Shown here piece after piece: positions 9,080-17,866 of a DNA stretch of 64,000 nucleotides. Position 1 is the first letter of the stretch. Each line of letters starts with the position of its first letter. Under the pieces are notes generated by a model, which did not search any database, was not told the origin of the DNA, and saw only the letters and a program-made list of their open reading frames with translations. The stretch is from Nitrososphaerota archaeon (lineage in GTDB: Archaea > Thermoproteota > Nitrososphaeria_A > Caldarchaeales > JAVZCJ01), in assembly GCA_038874475.1 (NCBI GenBank), contig JAVZCJ010000002.1:349417-413416 (forward strand), in the 5' to 3' direction. Made by a program: the position numbers and the translations under genes.

Positions 9080-10564
9080 ATGAGTTTAAATGAATATTGG
9101 AAAAAGAGAAATTTTGAAAAAACATCTGAGCCAAAAGGTAAATTAAAAATGGGAGAAGGAAAAATATACGTTATTCAAAAACATGCTGCTCGACATTTGC
9201 ATTATGATTTACGTCTTGAAATGGATGGTGTTTTAAAATCATGGGCCATACCTAAAGAACCGCCTATTTCAATAGGTATTAAAAGATTAGCTGTAGAAGT
9301 TGAAGATCATCCAATAGAATATGCAAATTTTGAGGGTTGTTTTGAATTTTATACAAAAGTTATAACAGAAGAAGGCAATTTAAATATAGGTAATATAGTT
9401 AATGAAGAAAAGAAGATAAAATGTCTTTCTTATAATTTTAAAACGCATCAATTGGAATGGAAGCCTATTATAGGTTGGTTTTGTAATGGCAAAACAACTA
9501 ATTTCTTAAGAATAAGAGTGCCTGGTCAATATGGTGGAAGACGTATAATTACCGTTACACCTAATCATAAAATATTTACTTCTAATGGTATTAAAATCGC
9601 TAAAGAATTAAAAGTTGGAGATAGTATTTTTGTTCCTGGGATAGAGTGGAGCGATGAACAATTTCAAGTTTTAATAGGGACTTTGTTAGGAGATGCTCAT
9701 CTTGAACTTTCAAAAGAAACAGAAATCCCTTGCTATCAACTTACCCATAGCAGTAAGCAAAAAAAATATTTAGAATTTATAAGGGATATGCTTGCTCCTC
9801 ATGCAAAAATCCATAAACGAAAAAACTCTAATTCGTGGACTTTTCGCTTTACTCATGTTGGTTTAGTTAATATTTATCCTAAATTTTATAGAAATAAAGT
9901 AAAGATAATAAGTGAAGAAGTACTCTCGCTTTTGGATGAACGTGGATTAGCAATTTGGTATATGGATGATGGATATCTTTGGAATAAATATGTCGAATTT
10001 TCTACGTATGGTTTCACAAAAGAGGAAAATAATCTTATTGTAGAATTCTTAAGAAAGAAATGGCAAATAAATGCTAAAGTTTATTATAAAAACAGAAAAA
10101 AAGGTGGTCATATACATTTTATTCATTTAGATAAAATAAGTTCCATGAGATTCCTTACATTAGTAGATCCTTATATTTTGCCAGAACTTCGTTACAAAAC
10201 ATATCTTAAACCATGTAAATTAAAATGGAAATTTGAAAAAGGTAAAGAGAATATAATACCAGTAAAAATAGCTTCAATTGAAAAAGCTTCAAGACAAAAA
10301 ATTCGAAGTCAAAAAATGTATGATATACAAGTGGAAGGAAATAATAACTATTTTGCAGGTTCTATACTAGTGTCCAATTCGATACCAGAGGGAGAGTATG
10401 GAGCTGGAAAAGTTGAAATATGGGATAAAGGAAGTTATAAATTAATAGAAAGAGAAGAAGATAAAATTATTATAGAAATAAATGGTAAAAAATTAAATGG
10501 ACTTTATGCACTTATTAGAATGAAAAAATCAAAAAATTGGCTTTTCTTTAAAAAGAAAGATTAA
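9080..10564 (+). CDS. Stand-alone LigD-type 3'-phosphoesterase containing an intein
   Basis: The 494-codon frame encodes a precursor. Residues 1-86 and 434-494 join to a 147-residue phosphoesterase like the PE domain of bacterial DNA ligase D, which trims 3'-phosphates and 3'-ribonucleotides at DNA ends. The PE core [16 protein letters not shown] (35-50), SWAIPKEPP and [10 protein letters not shown] (77-86), then IPEGEYGAG (435-443), hold the expected His, Asp and Arg residues. The insert C87-N433 has intein splice and homing-endonuclease motifs (separate entry). The mature C-terminus NWLFFKKKD is typical. No ligase, primase or Ku gene is nearby, as is usual for archaeal stand-alone PE proteins. 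Confidence 0.9.
   Translation: MSLNEYWKKRNFEKTSEPKGKLKMGEGKIYVIQKHAARHLHYDLRLEMDGVLKSWAIPKEPPISIGIKRLAVEVEDHPIEYANFEGCFEFYTKVITEEGNLNIGNIVNEEKKIKCLSYNFKTHQLEWKPIIGWFCNGKTTNFLRIRVPGQYGGRRIITVTPNHKIFTSNGIKIAKELKVGDSIFVPGIEWSDEQFQVLIGTLLGDAHLELSKETEIPCYQLTHSSKQKKYLEFIRDMLAPHAKIHKRKNSNSWTFRFTHVGLVNIYPKFYRNKVKIISEEVLSLLDERGLAIWYMDDGYLWNKYVEFSTYGFTKEENNLIVEFLRKKWQINAKVYYKNRKKGGHIHFIHLDKISSMRFLTLVDPYILPELRYKTYLKPCKLKWKFEKGKENIIPVKIASIEKASRQKIRSQKMYDIQVEGNNNYFAGSILVSNSIPEGEYGAGKVEIWDKGSYKLIEREEDKIIIEINGKKLNGLYALIRMKKSKNWLFFKKKD
9338..10378 (+). mobile_element. Intein with LAGLIDADG homing endonuclease, inserted in the phosphoesterase
   Basis: In-frame insertion of 347 codons. The first residue is C87; splice block A reads [10 protein letters not shown] and block B contains T160-P-N-H163 in [11 protein letters not shown]. 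The dodecapeptides LIGTLLGDA (198-206) and LAIWYMDDG (290-298) mark a LAGLIDADG endonuclease. Block F ([15 protein letters not shown]) leads to block G ending LVSN433, followed by the extein nucleophile S434. The penultimate residue is Ser rather than the usual His, a variant that may slow Asn cyclisation. Insertion lies exactly between FEG and IPEGEYG, the most conserved point of the host enzyme, as is normal for inteins. All key residues are present, so it should be able to splice. Confidence 0.92.
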
Positions 10565-10662
10565 TAATTAAGATTTTTAAATAAACTTTCTATTTTAAAA
10601 ATATGATTTATTTTTTAAGAATAGGAAATATTTTAATATAAAAAAGAAAAAACAAGAATAAA

Positions 10663-11367
10663 TTATACTTTAATATGAATCTCTATATCTAATTCTTTTG
10701 CAACTCCTAATGATTTTTCATCAGCATATGAAGTTATTATAATTAATCTTGAAGGTTTTTTTCTAACTATTCTTTCATAAAGCATAGCTTTTTTCTTAAA
10801 ACTTTCTACATCTGAAACACTTACATAAGGCAAAAATTCCATTAAAATTATATTATTATTATAAGTGATAACATCTGCTTCAATTCGACTTGGATAATCA
10901 TATACTACACCTTCATTATCATAATAAACCCATTTTTCAATTTTTAAACCAATTTCTTTATCAATAATTTCTCTTAATTTTTCTCTAAAAGATTTTTCAC
11001 TTATTAAATCCCAATGCATATCTAAATTTAATAAATATCTTTTAAAGAATTCAAATTCTTTATCATATTTTTCAAGACTTTTAATAGTATTAATGGTATT
11101 AATAGTATCTTTTCTCATTTTTTCAAATTCTACATCATATTTTTTAAAACCTTTAGATATTTCTTCTCTAAATTGTTTAAAATCATTGTTATAAGTTTCA
11201 AATCCTTTAGTTATTTCTTCCCTTAATTTTACAATCGCTTCTCCAAATTTATCAAGTCTTTTTATTATTTCTTCTAAGCCTATAAGTCCAGTAACAGCAT
11301 GACGAAATTCGACATCTTCTCTAAGTAATCTTAATAATCTTTCTTTAAATTCAGTATCCCTTAACAT
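10663..11367 (-). CDS. DUF3782 coiled-coil protein with PD-(D/E)XK-like C-terminus
   Basis: A 234-residue protein. Residues about 20-115 form a charged helical or coiled-coil region with near-repeats of EEI(T/S)KGF(E/K)(T/K)Y. Residues about 125-234 resemble a restriction-endonuclease fold: RIEADVITYNNNIILMEF, then a helix and RLIIITSYADE. The pattern corresponds to D...E-x-K of PD-(D/E)XK nucleases, but the lysine position is not Lys (MEFLPY), so activity is doubtful or the ligand set differs. Such DUF3782 proteins are common in TACK archaea, often in many copies; function is unknown. Confidence 0.7.
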   Translation of the reverse strand: MLRDTEFKERLLRLLREDVEFRHAVTGLIGLEEIIKRLDKFGEAIVKLREEITKGFETYNNDFKQFREEISKGFKKYDVEFEKMRKDTINTINTIKSLEKYDKEFEFFKRYLLNLDMHWDLISEKSFREKLREIIDKEIGLKIEKWVYYDNEGVVYDYPSRIEADVITYNNNIILMEFLPYVSVSDVESFKKKAMLYERIVRKKPSRLIIITSYADEKSLGVAKELDIEIHIKV

Positions 11368-11539
11368 GCCCTAATATTATACCATTAAAAAAGTATTATA
11401 TAAAGTTATCTTATTTTTAAAACAATTAAAAGTTTTTGTAATTAATTCTATTTAAAATTTCTAACATATATGAAATTTTTAAAAGCAACCTCATAATTTT
11501 TATTAAATAAAAAATACTTATACTTGGTGAATAAAGCTA

Positions 11540-12820
11540 TTGAAATACTATATAGAAACTTATGGTTGCACTTCAAATAAATCCGATTCAGAAATAATGG
11601 AAGGAATTTTATTAGAAAAAGGTTTCCAAAAATCGAATATTGAAGAAGCTGAAATAATAATTATCAATACATGTGGTGTAAAAAAGCCTACTGAAGATAA
11701 AATCTTGAATAGAATAAAGAAGCTATCTACATTAGAAAAAAAGATAATTATTGCAGGTTGTTTACCAAAAATTGTTTTTGAAAAAGTAGTTAAAGTAGCT
11801 CCAAATTTTTCAGCAATAATAGACCCTTTTTCAATAGATAGAATTTCTGAAGTTTGCTTAAAAGTTTTAAATGGAGAAAAAGGATTAATTGTTTTTTCAA
11901 ATAAATCTCCTATAAAGCCTTGTTTACCAAAAAAATCTTCAAGTAAAGTAATAGGAATAATTCAAATAGCTGAAGGATGCACTTCTGCTTGTAGTTATTG
12001 TTGTGTTAGATTTGCAAGAGGAAGATTACAAAGCTATCCTTATGAAAAAATATTAGAAGATTTAAGGAATTTTATTAATAATGGATTTAAGGAAATTTGG
12101 CTTACATCTCAAGATTTATCTGCATATAATTATAATGGATATAGGCTTCCAGAACTTTTAAATGAAATAAATAAAATTCCTGGAGAATTTTTTATAAGAG
12201 TAGGAATGATGAATCCAAGAACAGTTTTGCCAATTTATAAAGAATTAGCTATTTCTTTTAAAAATGAAAAAATATTCAAATTTTTACATTTGCCAATTCA
12301 ATCAGGTTCAAATAAAGTTTTAAAAGATATGAATAGAGGGTATAAAATTGAAGATTTTAAAAAAATAGTTAATGAATTTAGAAAAGAAAATAATAATTTA
12401 ACTTTATCGACAGATATAATTGTTGGATTTCCAACAGAAGAAGAAAATGATTTTGAAAAAACAATAGAATTGATTAAAGAAATAAAACCAGATATAATAA
12501 ATATTTCAAAATTTTTTCCAAGACCTAAAACGCTTTTAGAAGGAAAACCTACTTTACCATTTGAAATAATTAAAAAAAGAATTAAGGAAATTTTTGAATT
12601 ATCGAAAAAAATTTCATTTGAAAAAAATATTGAATATATTGGATGGGTTGGAAAAGTATTAATCGATGAGAAAGGTTGTGGGAATACATGGATAGGTAGA
12701 AATATTTCTTATAAGCCAGTAGTAGTAGAATCGAATAAAAATTTATTAGGAAAAATAATAGATGTTGAAATAGAATCTGTTAAAGCAACATATTTATTAG
12801 GAAAAATCCTTTTAGTATAA
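11540..12820 (+). CDS. tRNA-t6A37 methylthiotransferase, archaeal MtaB/CDKAL1 type
   Basis: A 426-residue radical SAM enzyme in three parts: N-terminal MTTase domain with cluster cysteines C10, C45 and C74; radical SAM core with C147-x3-C151-x2-C154; and a C-terminal TRAM-like RNA-binding domain (about 365-426). It should add a methylthio group to threonylcarbamoyladenosine 37 of ANN-decoding tRNAs. The start is TTG at 11540: the conserved YIETYGC begins at residue 4, so no later start is possible, and GGTGA lies ten bases upstream. It is followed by the PIN-ATPase gene with a 64-nt gap. Confidence 0.92.
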   Translation: MKYYIETYGCTSNKSDSEIMEGILLEKGFQKSNIEEAEIIIINTCGVKKPTEDKILNRIKKLSTLEKKIIIAGCLPKIVFEKVVKVAPNFSAIIDPFSIDRISEVCLKVLNGEKGLIVFSNKSPIKPCLPKKSSSKVIGIIQIAEGCTSACSYCCVRFARGRLQSYPYEKILEDLRNFINNGFKEIWLTSQDLSAYNYNGYRLPELLNEINKIPGEFFIRVGMMNPRTVLPIYKELAISFKNEKIFKFLHLPIQSGSNKVLKDMNRGYKIEDFKKIVNEFRKENNNLTLSTDIIVGFPTEEENDFEKTIELIKEIKPDIINISKFFPRPKTLLEGKPTLPFEIIKKRIKEIFELSKKISFEKNIEYIGWVGKVLIDEKGCGNTWIGRNISYKPVVVESNKNLLGKIIDVEIESVKATYLLGKILLV

Positions 12821-12884
12821 AAATAAAAACTTTATTAAGTAGTAGATTCTAGCTAAGTCAAATCAATAGGTGTATCCATGATTC

Positions 12885-14417
12885 ATGAAAAAAGAAAATG
12901 TGTATATACCAGATATCTCAGCTATAGAGACAAATATATTGTCTCATTTGATTAGTGATAATAAGGTTCATGGAAAAATTTTAATTCATAAAGCAATTCT
13001 TTCAGAATTTGAGAAAAAAGCTGCAAGTGGTGATGATTTAGGTTTAAAAGCTTTAAAAAAGCTTAGGGAAATAACTAATGAAAAAGGAATAGAAATAGAA
13101 TTTATAGATAATAAAGAAAATGAAATAGATTTTAAATCAGCTATTAGAGAATTAGCATTAAAAAAAGATGGATATCTTATTTCTTGTGATCCAATAACTT
13201 TAAAAGTAGCTGAAGCAATGGGTATAAAAGTTCTTTTTGAATTACCTGAAACAAAATTAAAACTTGAAGAGTTCTTTACTGAAAATGTCATGTCAGTACA
13301 TTTAAAAGAAGGAGTAGTACCACGTGTGAAAAGAGGAGTTCCAGGAAGGTGGGTTTTTGAACAAGTTGGAGAAAAAGAAATAACAAGAGAAGAATTAGAA
13401 TTAATAATAGCAAACATATTAGAAAAAGTACAAGTTTCTCAAACTGGAAGTGGTTTTATAGAAATTAATAAAGGCGGAACAACGATTGTACAATTGAATG
13501 ATATTAGAATTGTAATAACTAGGCCTCCATTCTCTGATGGTTTAGAACTTACAGCTGTAAAACCTGTTGCTAAACTTAATTTAGAAGATTATGGTTTACC
13601 AATAAAACTTATTGAAAGATTTGAAAAACAAGCTGAAGGAATTCTTATTGCAGGTGCACCTGGAATGGGAAAAACAACATTAGCTCAAGCATTAGCAGAA
13701 TTCTATAGGAGTAAAGGTAAGATTATTAAAACTGTTGAAAGCCCAAGAGATTTGCAACTTCCATTGGATATAACGCAATATTCTAAAAGTGCAGCAACTT
13801 CAAGCGAAATACATGATGTTTTATTATTAAGCAGACCAGATTATACAATTTTTGATGAATTAAGAAATGATGAAGATTTTAATATATTCATGGATTTAAG
13901 ACTTGCTGGAATAGGAGCTATTGGAGTTGTGCATGCTACTTCTCCGATAGATGCAATACAAAGGTTTGCTAATAGAGCTGAATTAGGAGTAATTCCATCA
14001 ATAATAGATACTGTAGTATTTATGAGTATGGGAATAGTAACTAAAGTTTATACAATTGAAACAACTGTTAAAATTCCACATGGATTAAAGAAATACGATT
14101 TAGCAAGACCAGTAGTAGTTGTAAAAGATTTCTTATCTGGAATACCTGAATATGAACTATATGTTTTTGGTGAAAAATCGTTTGTTGTTCCAGTAAAAGA
14201 GAAAGAAAAAGAGAAAGCACCAAGAATAAAATTTTTCATAGAAAAAACAATTGAAAAATACATACCAGATTACGAAGTAGAAGTAAGAGAAGATGTAGTA
14301 ACAATATACATCCCACCAGAATATTTCTCTATTTTCTCAAAGAAAATTAAGAAAAAACTTGAAAAAATAAGAAAAAGGTATGAAATAGCATTTATAGATG
14401 TTAGGCCTATACAATAA
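12885..14417 (+). CDS. PIN-ATPase-KH domain protein (COG1855)
   Basis: A 510-residue protein of three parts: an N-terminal PIN nuclease domain with acidic residues D10 and E14 (PDISAIETN) and SCDP (100-103); a PilT/VirB11-like ATPase with Walker A GAPGMGKTT (257-265) and an acidic FDELRND segment; and a C-terminal KH-like part (about 455-510). The family is confined to archaea and some bacteria and its substrate is uncertain, RNA being likely. AGGTG at 12868-12872 precedes the ATG; another ATG seven bases earlier is out of frame. It follows the tRNA methylthiotransferase gene on the same strand. Confidence 0.9.
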   Translation: MKKENVYIPDISAIETNILSHLISDNKVHGKILIHKAILSEFEKKAASGDDLGLKALKKLREITNEKGIEIEFIDNKENEIDFKSAIRELALKKDGYLISCDPITLKVAEAMGIKVLFELPETKLKLEEFFTENVMSVHLKEGVVPRVKRGVPGRWVFEQVGEKEITREELELIIANILEKVQVSQTGSGFIEINKGGTTIVQLNDIRIVITRPPFSDGLELTAVKPVAKLNLEDYGLPIKLIERFEKQAEGILIAGAPGMGKTTLAQALAEFYRSKGKIIKTVESPRDLQLPLDITQYSKSAATSSEIHDVLLLSRPDYTIFDELRNDEDFNIFMDLRLAGIGAIGVVHATSPIDAIQRFANRAELGVIPSIIDTVVFMSMGIVTKVYTIETTVKIPHGLKKYDLARPVVVVKDFLSGIPEYELYVFGEKSFVVPVKEKEKEKAPRIKFFIEKTIEKYIPDYEVEVREDVVTIYIPPEYFSIFSKKIKKKLEKIRKRYEIAFIDVRPIQ

Positions 14418-14447
14418 TTAAATACTCATAATTTTTATCTTATTTAA

Positions 14448-15257
14448 TTAAATTGGAATTTCTTCAATACTCGCTCCTTTTTTAATAATTTGTGAAGAAA
14501 TTTCTTCAATGGCTTTATTTATAATTTTTTCCCCTTCTTTGATTTCTTCTTTCATCGTTGAAAAATGAAGTTCTATTAATGATGTACCTTCTCCACGTTT
14601 TGGATGAGATTTTATATATACTCCAGGATTGTTTTTCATAGCTTGCTCAATTATAGGAGATAAATCTGATTCTGCTATACCAATCAATCTTAAACTTTTC
14701 TCAATAAATTTAAGTTTTGATTTCTCTTTAATTCTTGGAAAAATATTTTCTTCAAAAATTGCTTTCATTTCATCTGGTACTCCTGGCAAGATGTATATTT
14801 CACAATTATTTAAAACAAGATATACTCCTGGAGCAGTTCCAACAGGATTTGGTAAAGGCTTACTCCCTTTTGGGAGAGTTGCCATTTTAATCCTATAAGG
14901 AGTTAATTCTTTATGTTTAATAATCCCTTTCTTAGCTAATTCTTCAATTTTTAAAGATATCATTCTTAATGCTTCTTCATTTAAAATCAATTCAAGATTG
15001 AATGCAATAGAAAATGCTTTAAGAGTCATATCATCAAAAGTAGGCCCAAGCCCACCAGTTGTAAAAATATAATTTGGTTTTCTTGAAATGCTTTCATTTA
15101 AGCAATTTGAAATTTCATTTAAATCATCCGGTACAACTGTAACTCTTTTAACATTAATCCCTAAACTAGTTAAACGTCTACAAAGCCATTGGGCATTTGT
15201 ATTTAAAACTTTACCTATTAAAAGTTCATTGCCTATTGAAATAATTTCAGCAATCAT
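14448..15257 (-). CDS. CinA-like molybdopterin-binding domain protein (COG1058)
   Basis: A 269-residue protein matching the N-terminal half of CinA: IGNELLIGKVLNTNAQWL at the start and TTGGLGPTFDDMT (about 66-78), the nucleotide-binding signature. CinA proteins include nicotinamide mononucleotide deamidase or ADP-ribose pyrophosphatase activities; archaeal members lack the amidase half, as here. It is monocistronic and converges on the PIN-ATPase gene. Function beyond the fold is not clear. Confidence 0.85.
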   Translation of the reverse strand: MIAEIISIGNELLIGKVLNTNAQWLCRRLTSLGINVKRVTVVPDDLNEISNCLNESISRKPNYIFTTGGLGPTFDDMTLKAFSIAFNLELILNEEALRMISLKIEELAKKGIIKHKELTPYRIKMATLPKGSKPLPNPVGTAPGVYLVLNNCEIYILPGVPDEMKAIFEENIFPRIKEKSKLKFIEKSLRLIGIAESDLSPIIEQAMKNNPGVYIKSHPKRGEGTSLIELHFSTMKEEIKEGEKIINKAIEEISSQIIKKGASIEEIPI

Positions 15258-15338
15258 CCTATAACACTTAACTAAAATAAGTTTAAGATAAAAATAAGTT
15301 TTTAAATAATCTTTTTTTAAATATGGAAGTCAAAAAAA

Positions 15339-15974
15339 TTAATAAACTAATCTTCTTAAAATTATAATTCCAATAAACCATGAAACATATAAATCTATTA
15401 TTCCTTGAATAGTATTCCAAAATGTTATTTCAATAAAATATGCTCCAAAACCAATTAAGCCAAATAAATGTCCAATAAAACTTTGAAACTTAGGATTAGT
15501 AAAGAATTCGATTACTTGTTCAGTACTCATTCCAAAGAAAATAGGAATAGCAAAATATAGATTAAAAATAACTGTAACAATATCTCTTAAAATTATTGCT
15601 ATAATACTTGAAATTAAATAGATTTTTTTATTTTTTAAAAATTTTTCAATTCCATCAATTTTATATGAAAAAATAGCAGGTATTAAAAACATCCAAATAC
15701 TAGAAATAGATTTCATTACAATTCCTACTATTCCACCAGCAAATGGGCCTAAAAAACCAACAAGTGGAATACTTATAAGTAAACAAAAAATAGCTGCTTT
15801 TAATCCAAAGAAAATCCAGCATAAAATCCATGGAATAGCAACAAAATCAATTCTCATAAACCATGGTGTTAAATAAATAGGAGGAATAGTTTGCAATATA
15901 ACTGAGAAAGATGCTAAAATAGCAATGCCAGCAATTCTTATTGTTGGTCTCTTAAAGTATGTACTCATGCTCAA
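15339..15974 (-). CDS. ECF transporter S-component-like membrane protein
   Basis: A 211-residue protein with about six hydrophobic helices and an N-terminal IRIAGIAILASFSVILQ segment, resembling substrate-binding S components of energy-coupling-factor vitamin transporters (RibU/ThiT type). Conserved small-residue stretches (GPFAGGIVGIVMKSIS) support this, but there is no unambiguous ligand motif. No T component or ECF ATPases are nearby, so it would have to share a module encoded elsewhere. Substrate unknown. Confidence 0.6.
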   Translation of the reverse strand: MSMSTYFKRPTIRIAGIAILASFSVILQTIPPIYLTPWFMRIDFVAIPWILCWIFFGLKAAIFCLLISIPLVGFLGPFAGGIVGIVMKSISSIWMFLIPAIFSYKIDGIEKFLKNKKIYLISSIIAIILRDIVTVIFNLYFAIPIFFGMSTEQVIEFFTNPKFQSFIGHLFGLIGFGAYFIEITFWNTIQGIIDLYVSWFIGIIILRRLVY

Positions 15975-16285
15975 TTTTTATCAATGAATGCCATAAATAA
16001 GCATTTATTTAAGTATTTAAATTAATTAATAAATCATTAATTTGCAAATATTTTAATTTAAGTTTTATTTCTTTTTATTTAATCATATTGTTTTTATCTA
16101 TTTTTAAAAAAAAAATACAAATTATTAAATTAAGTTAAGAATGAAATAAAACTTTAATTAAAAAAAATACTTATAATATAACTTTAAATAATTTTTTTAA
16201 AAAAAGATGCAAAAAATAGAGAATATCTTGTAAAATATCAGTAAGATTTAAATAGCAGAATGTTACTATTTAATACGAGGGGAAA
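15975..16285. other. 311-nt intergenic region, divergent promoters
   Basis: Very AT-rich, with no open frame that looks coding. It separates the ECF-S-like gene (minus) from the sugar-binding protein gene (plus) and should hold both promoters. The only defined structure seen is the inverted repeat at 16248-16273. The rest is runs of A and T. Confidence 0.6.
16248..16273 (+). promoter_or_regulatory. Inverted repeat over the TATA box of the sugar transporter operon
   Basis: Perfect 8-nt arms TTAAATAG and CTATTTAA separated by ten bases. The left arm is itself a TATA-like TTTAAATAG centred about 36 nt before the ATG at 16286, so a transcript would begin near the right arm. A repressor (for example TrmB- or Lrp-like) bound here would block transcription. 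Operator function is inferred. GAGGGG at 16277-16282 is the ribosome binding site, unusually close to the ATG (three bases). Confidence 0.4.
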
Positions 16286-17848
16286 ATGGGAGAAGAAAAA
16301 AAGATTAATAGAAGAGATTATCTTAAATATACAGGTGCTGCAATTGGTGGTTTAGTTGTTGGTGGAGCTTTAGGTTATTTAGCTAAACCAGCAGAAGTTG
16401 TTAAAGAAACAATAACAGCACCAGGTGTTGAGAAAACTGTAACAGTTACAGCTCCCGGTGTTGAAAGAACAGTAACTGTAACTGCAACTGCAACAAGACC
16501 AATTACTGAAACGATTACAACACCAACCACTGCGATAATTACAGCTCCTGGACTTCCTACACTTACTGAACCTACAAAACCAATTAAATTGACTTTTTGG
16601 AAATGGCAAGCTATAGCTTTAACTGATGAAAGAATACAAAGCATAGTCAACATATGGAATACATTACACCCAAATGTTCAAATAGAATTTACAGTAATGC
16701 CTGAACTTTCTGAACCTGAATTTATTGCAAAGGTTGAACAGGCTACAGAGGCTGGCATGGGTCCAGATATAATACATACTAGTGATAATGATGCAGTTAC
16801 ATTAGCATATGATGGTTATTTTGCTGAAGCACCTGAGGCAATACGAAAAATAGTTGATTATTATGTATTGCCCCCATTTAATGAAATACTTTACTTATGG
16901 GGGCCTGATATGGTAAAGAGAATGTATGCATTTCCTGGGTTTAGAGGAGGAGCAGCTAAGCTTGGATGGGTTAATGAATACCATTTAGAAGAAGCGGGTC
17001 TACCTCGTGATTGGGATCCAGCTGATTGGAATGAATTAATAGATGTTGCAAAAAAACTTACAAAATATGATTCAGCCGGCAACCTTGTAAGGTCAGGTTT
17101 ATTTTTAAGAATAGCTGGACATGTTGGAGGAATATGGGACAAATTTATGCCATTATTCTTGTCTGCAGGAGGAAGAGGCATCTGGTACGAAGGAGGAGAA
17201 TGGAAGACAGACTTAGACTCACCTATAGCTCGAGATGTTGTACAATTATACTTAGATGTATTGTATAAATATAAAATTTATCAACCTGGTTTTCCAGGAG
17301 ATGTAACCGCGCTTGCAAATGAGCAAATTTCAATGCAAGTGCCAAGAGAAAACTCTGAAGTAGTACCAGTTATGCTAAAGGTTAAGCCAGAAAAATTCTC
17401 AGGTCCTGAGGGGCCAAAAGGTTTTCATCCATTTGCTGTCCCACCACCTAAAAAAGGAATGCCATCTAAGACTTGGTTAGATATGCATATGGTGGCAGTA
17501 AATTCTAAGAGTCCACCTGAAAGGAAGCAATGGGCATTTCAATTTATAGGGTGGGTTATGAGCAACAAAGATGTAAAAATAAAATTATATAATGAAGTGG
17601 GCCAATGGGCACCATTTAGAGATATAGTTAATGATCCACCATTCAATTCTCCATTTTATCAAAAATTGACAGAACTAATGAAGACTGGAACTAGTAGACT
17701 ATTTCATCCACTTGCGGCTACAATTGCATATGATGGAGGAACTGTGCTATCGAGAATATTCAATAGAGAACTTGATGTTGATACAGGTCTTAAAGAATTA
17801 GCAAGAGTAGTACTTGAAGATGCAAATAAAATAGTCAAAAAATCTTAA
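16286..17848 (+). CDS. Carbohydrate ABC transporter substrate-binding protein with Tat-like signal
   Basis: A 520-residue extracytoplasmic binding protein of the MalE/UgpB type. The N-terminus has a twin-arginine motif (N8-R-R-D-Y-L-K) and a hydrophobic segment (about 17-31), then a Thr/Val-rich linker with repeated TVTVTA units (about 45-90) that probably spans to the S-layer. The mature lobe begins near IKLTFWKWQA. It opens an operon with two permease genes, 18 nt before the first. Ligand is probably an oligosaccharide or uronate given the uronate-isomerase-like and GH4 genes downstream, but that is inference. Confidence 0.9.
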   Translation: MGEEKKINRRDYLKYTGAAIGGLVVGGALGYLAKPAEVVKETITAPGVEKTVTVTAPGVERTVTVTATATRPITETITTPTTAIITAPGLPTLTEPTKPIKLTFWKWQAIALTDERIQSIVNIWNTLHPNVQIEFTVMPELSEPEFIAKVEQATEAGMGPDIIHTSDNDAVTLAYDGYFAEAPEAIRKIVDYYVLPPFNEILYLWGPDMVKRMYAFPGFRGGAAKLGWVNEYHLEEAGLPRDWDPADWNELIDVAKKLTKYDSAGNLVRSGLFLRIAGHVGGIWDKFMPLFLSAGGRGIWYEGGEWKTDLDSPIARDVVQLYLDVLYKYKIYQPGFPGDVTALANEQISMQVPRENSEVVPVMLKVKPEKFSGPEGPKGFHPFAVPPPKKGMPSKTWLDMHMVAVNSKSPPERKQWAFQFIGWVMSNKDVKIKLYNEVGQWAPFRDIVNDPPFNSPFYQKLTELMKTGTSRLFHPLAATIAYDGGTVLSRIFNRELDVDTGLKELARVVLEDANKIVKKS

Positions 17849-17866
17849 ATACAAAAAGGATAAGAT

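Noticed and set aside
9080..10564. Reading the 494-codon gene as a phosphoesterase fused to a homing endonuclease domain
   Set aside because: The insert splits the conserved core, begins with Cys and ends with Asn-Ser, and carries Hint-domain blocks, so an intein is the better explanation.
12986..13417. 143-codon minus-strand open frame inside the PIN-ATPase gene
   Set aside because: Low-complexity Ser/Phe-rich translation typical of antisense of Lys/Glu-rich genes.
16379..16653. Two minus-strand open frames within the sugar-binding protein gene
   Set aside because: They mirror the Thr/Val repeat linker of the real gene on the plus strand and have no start signals of their own.
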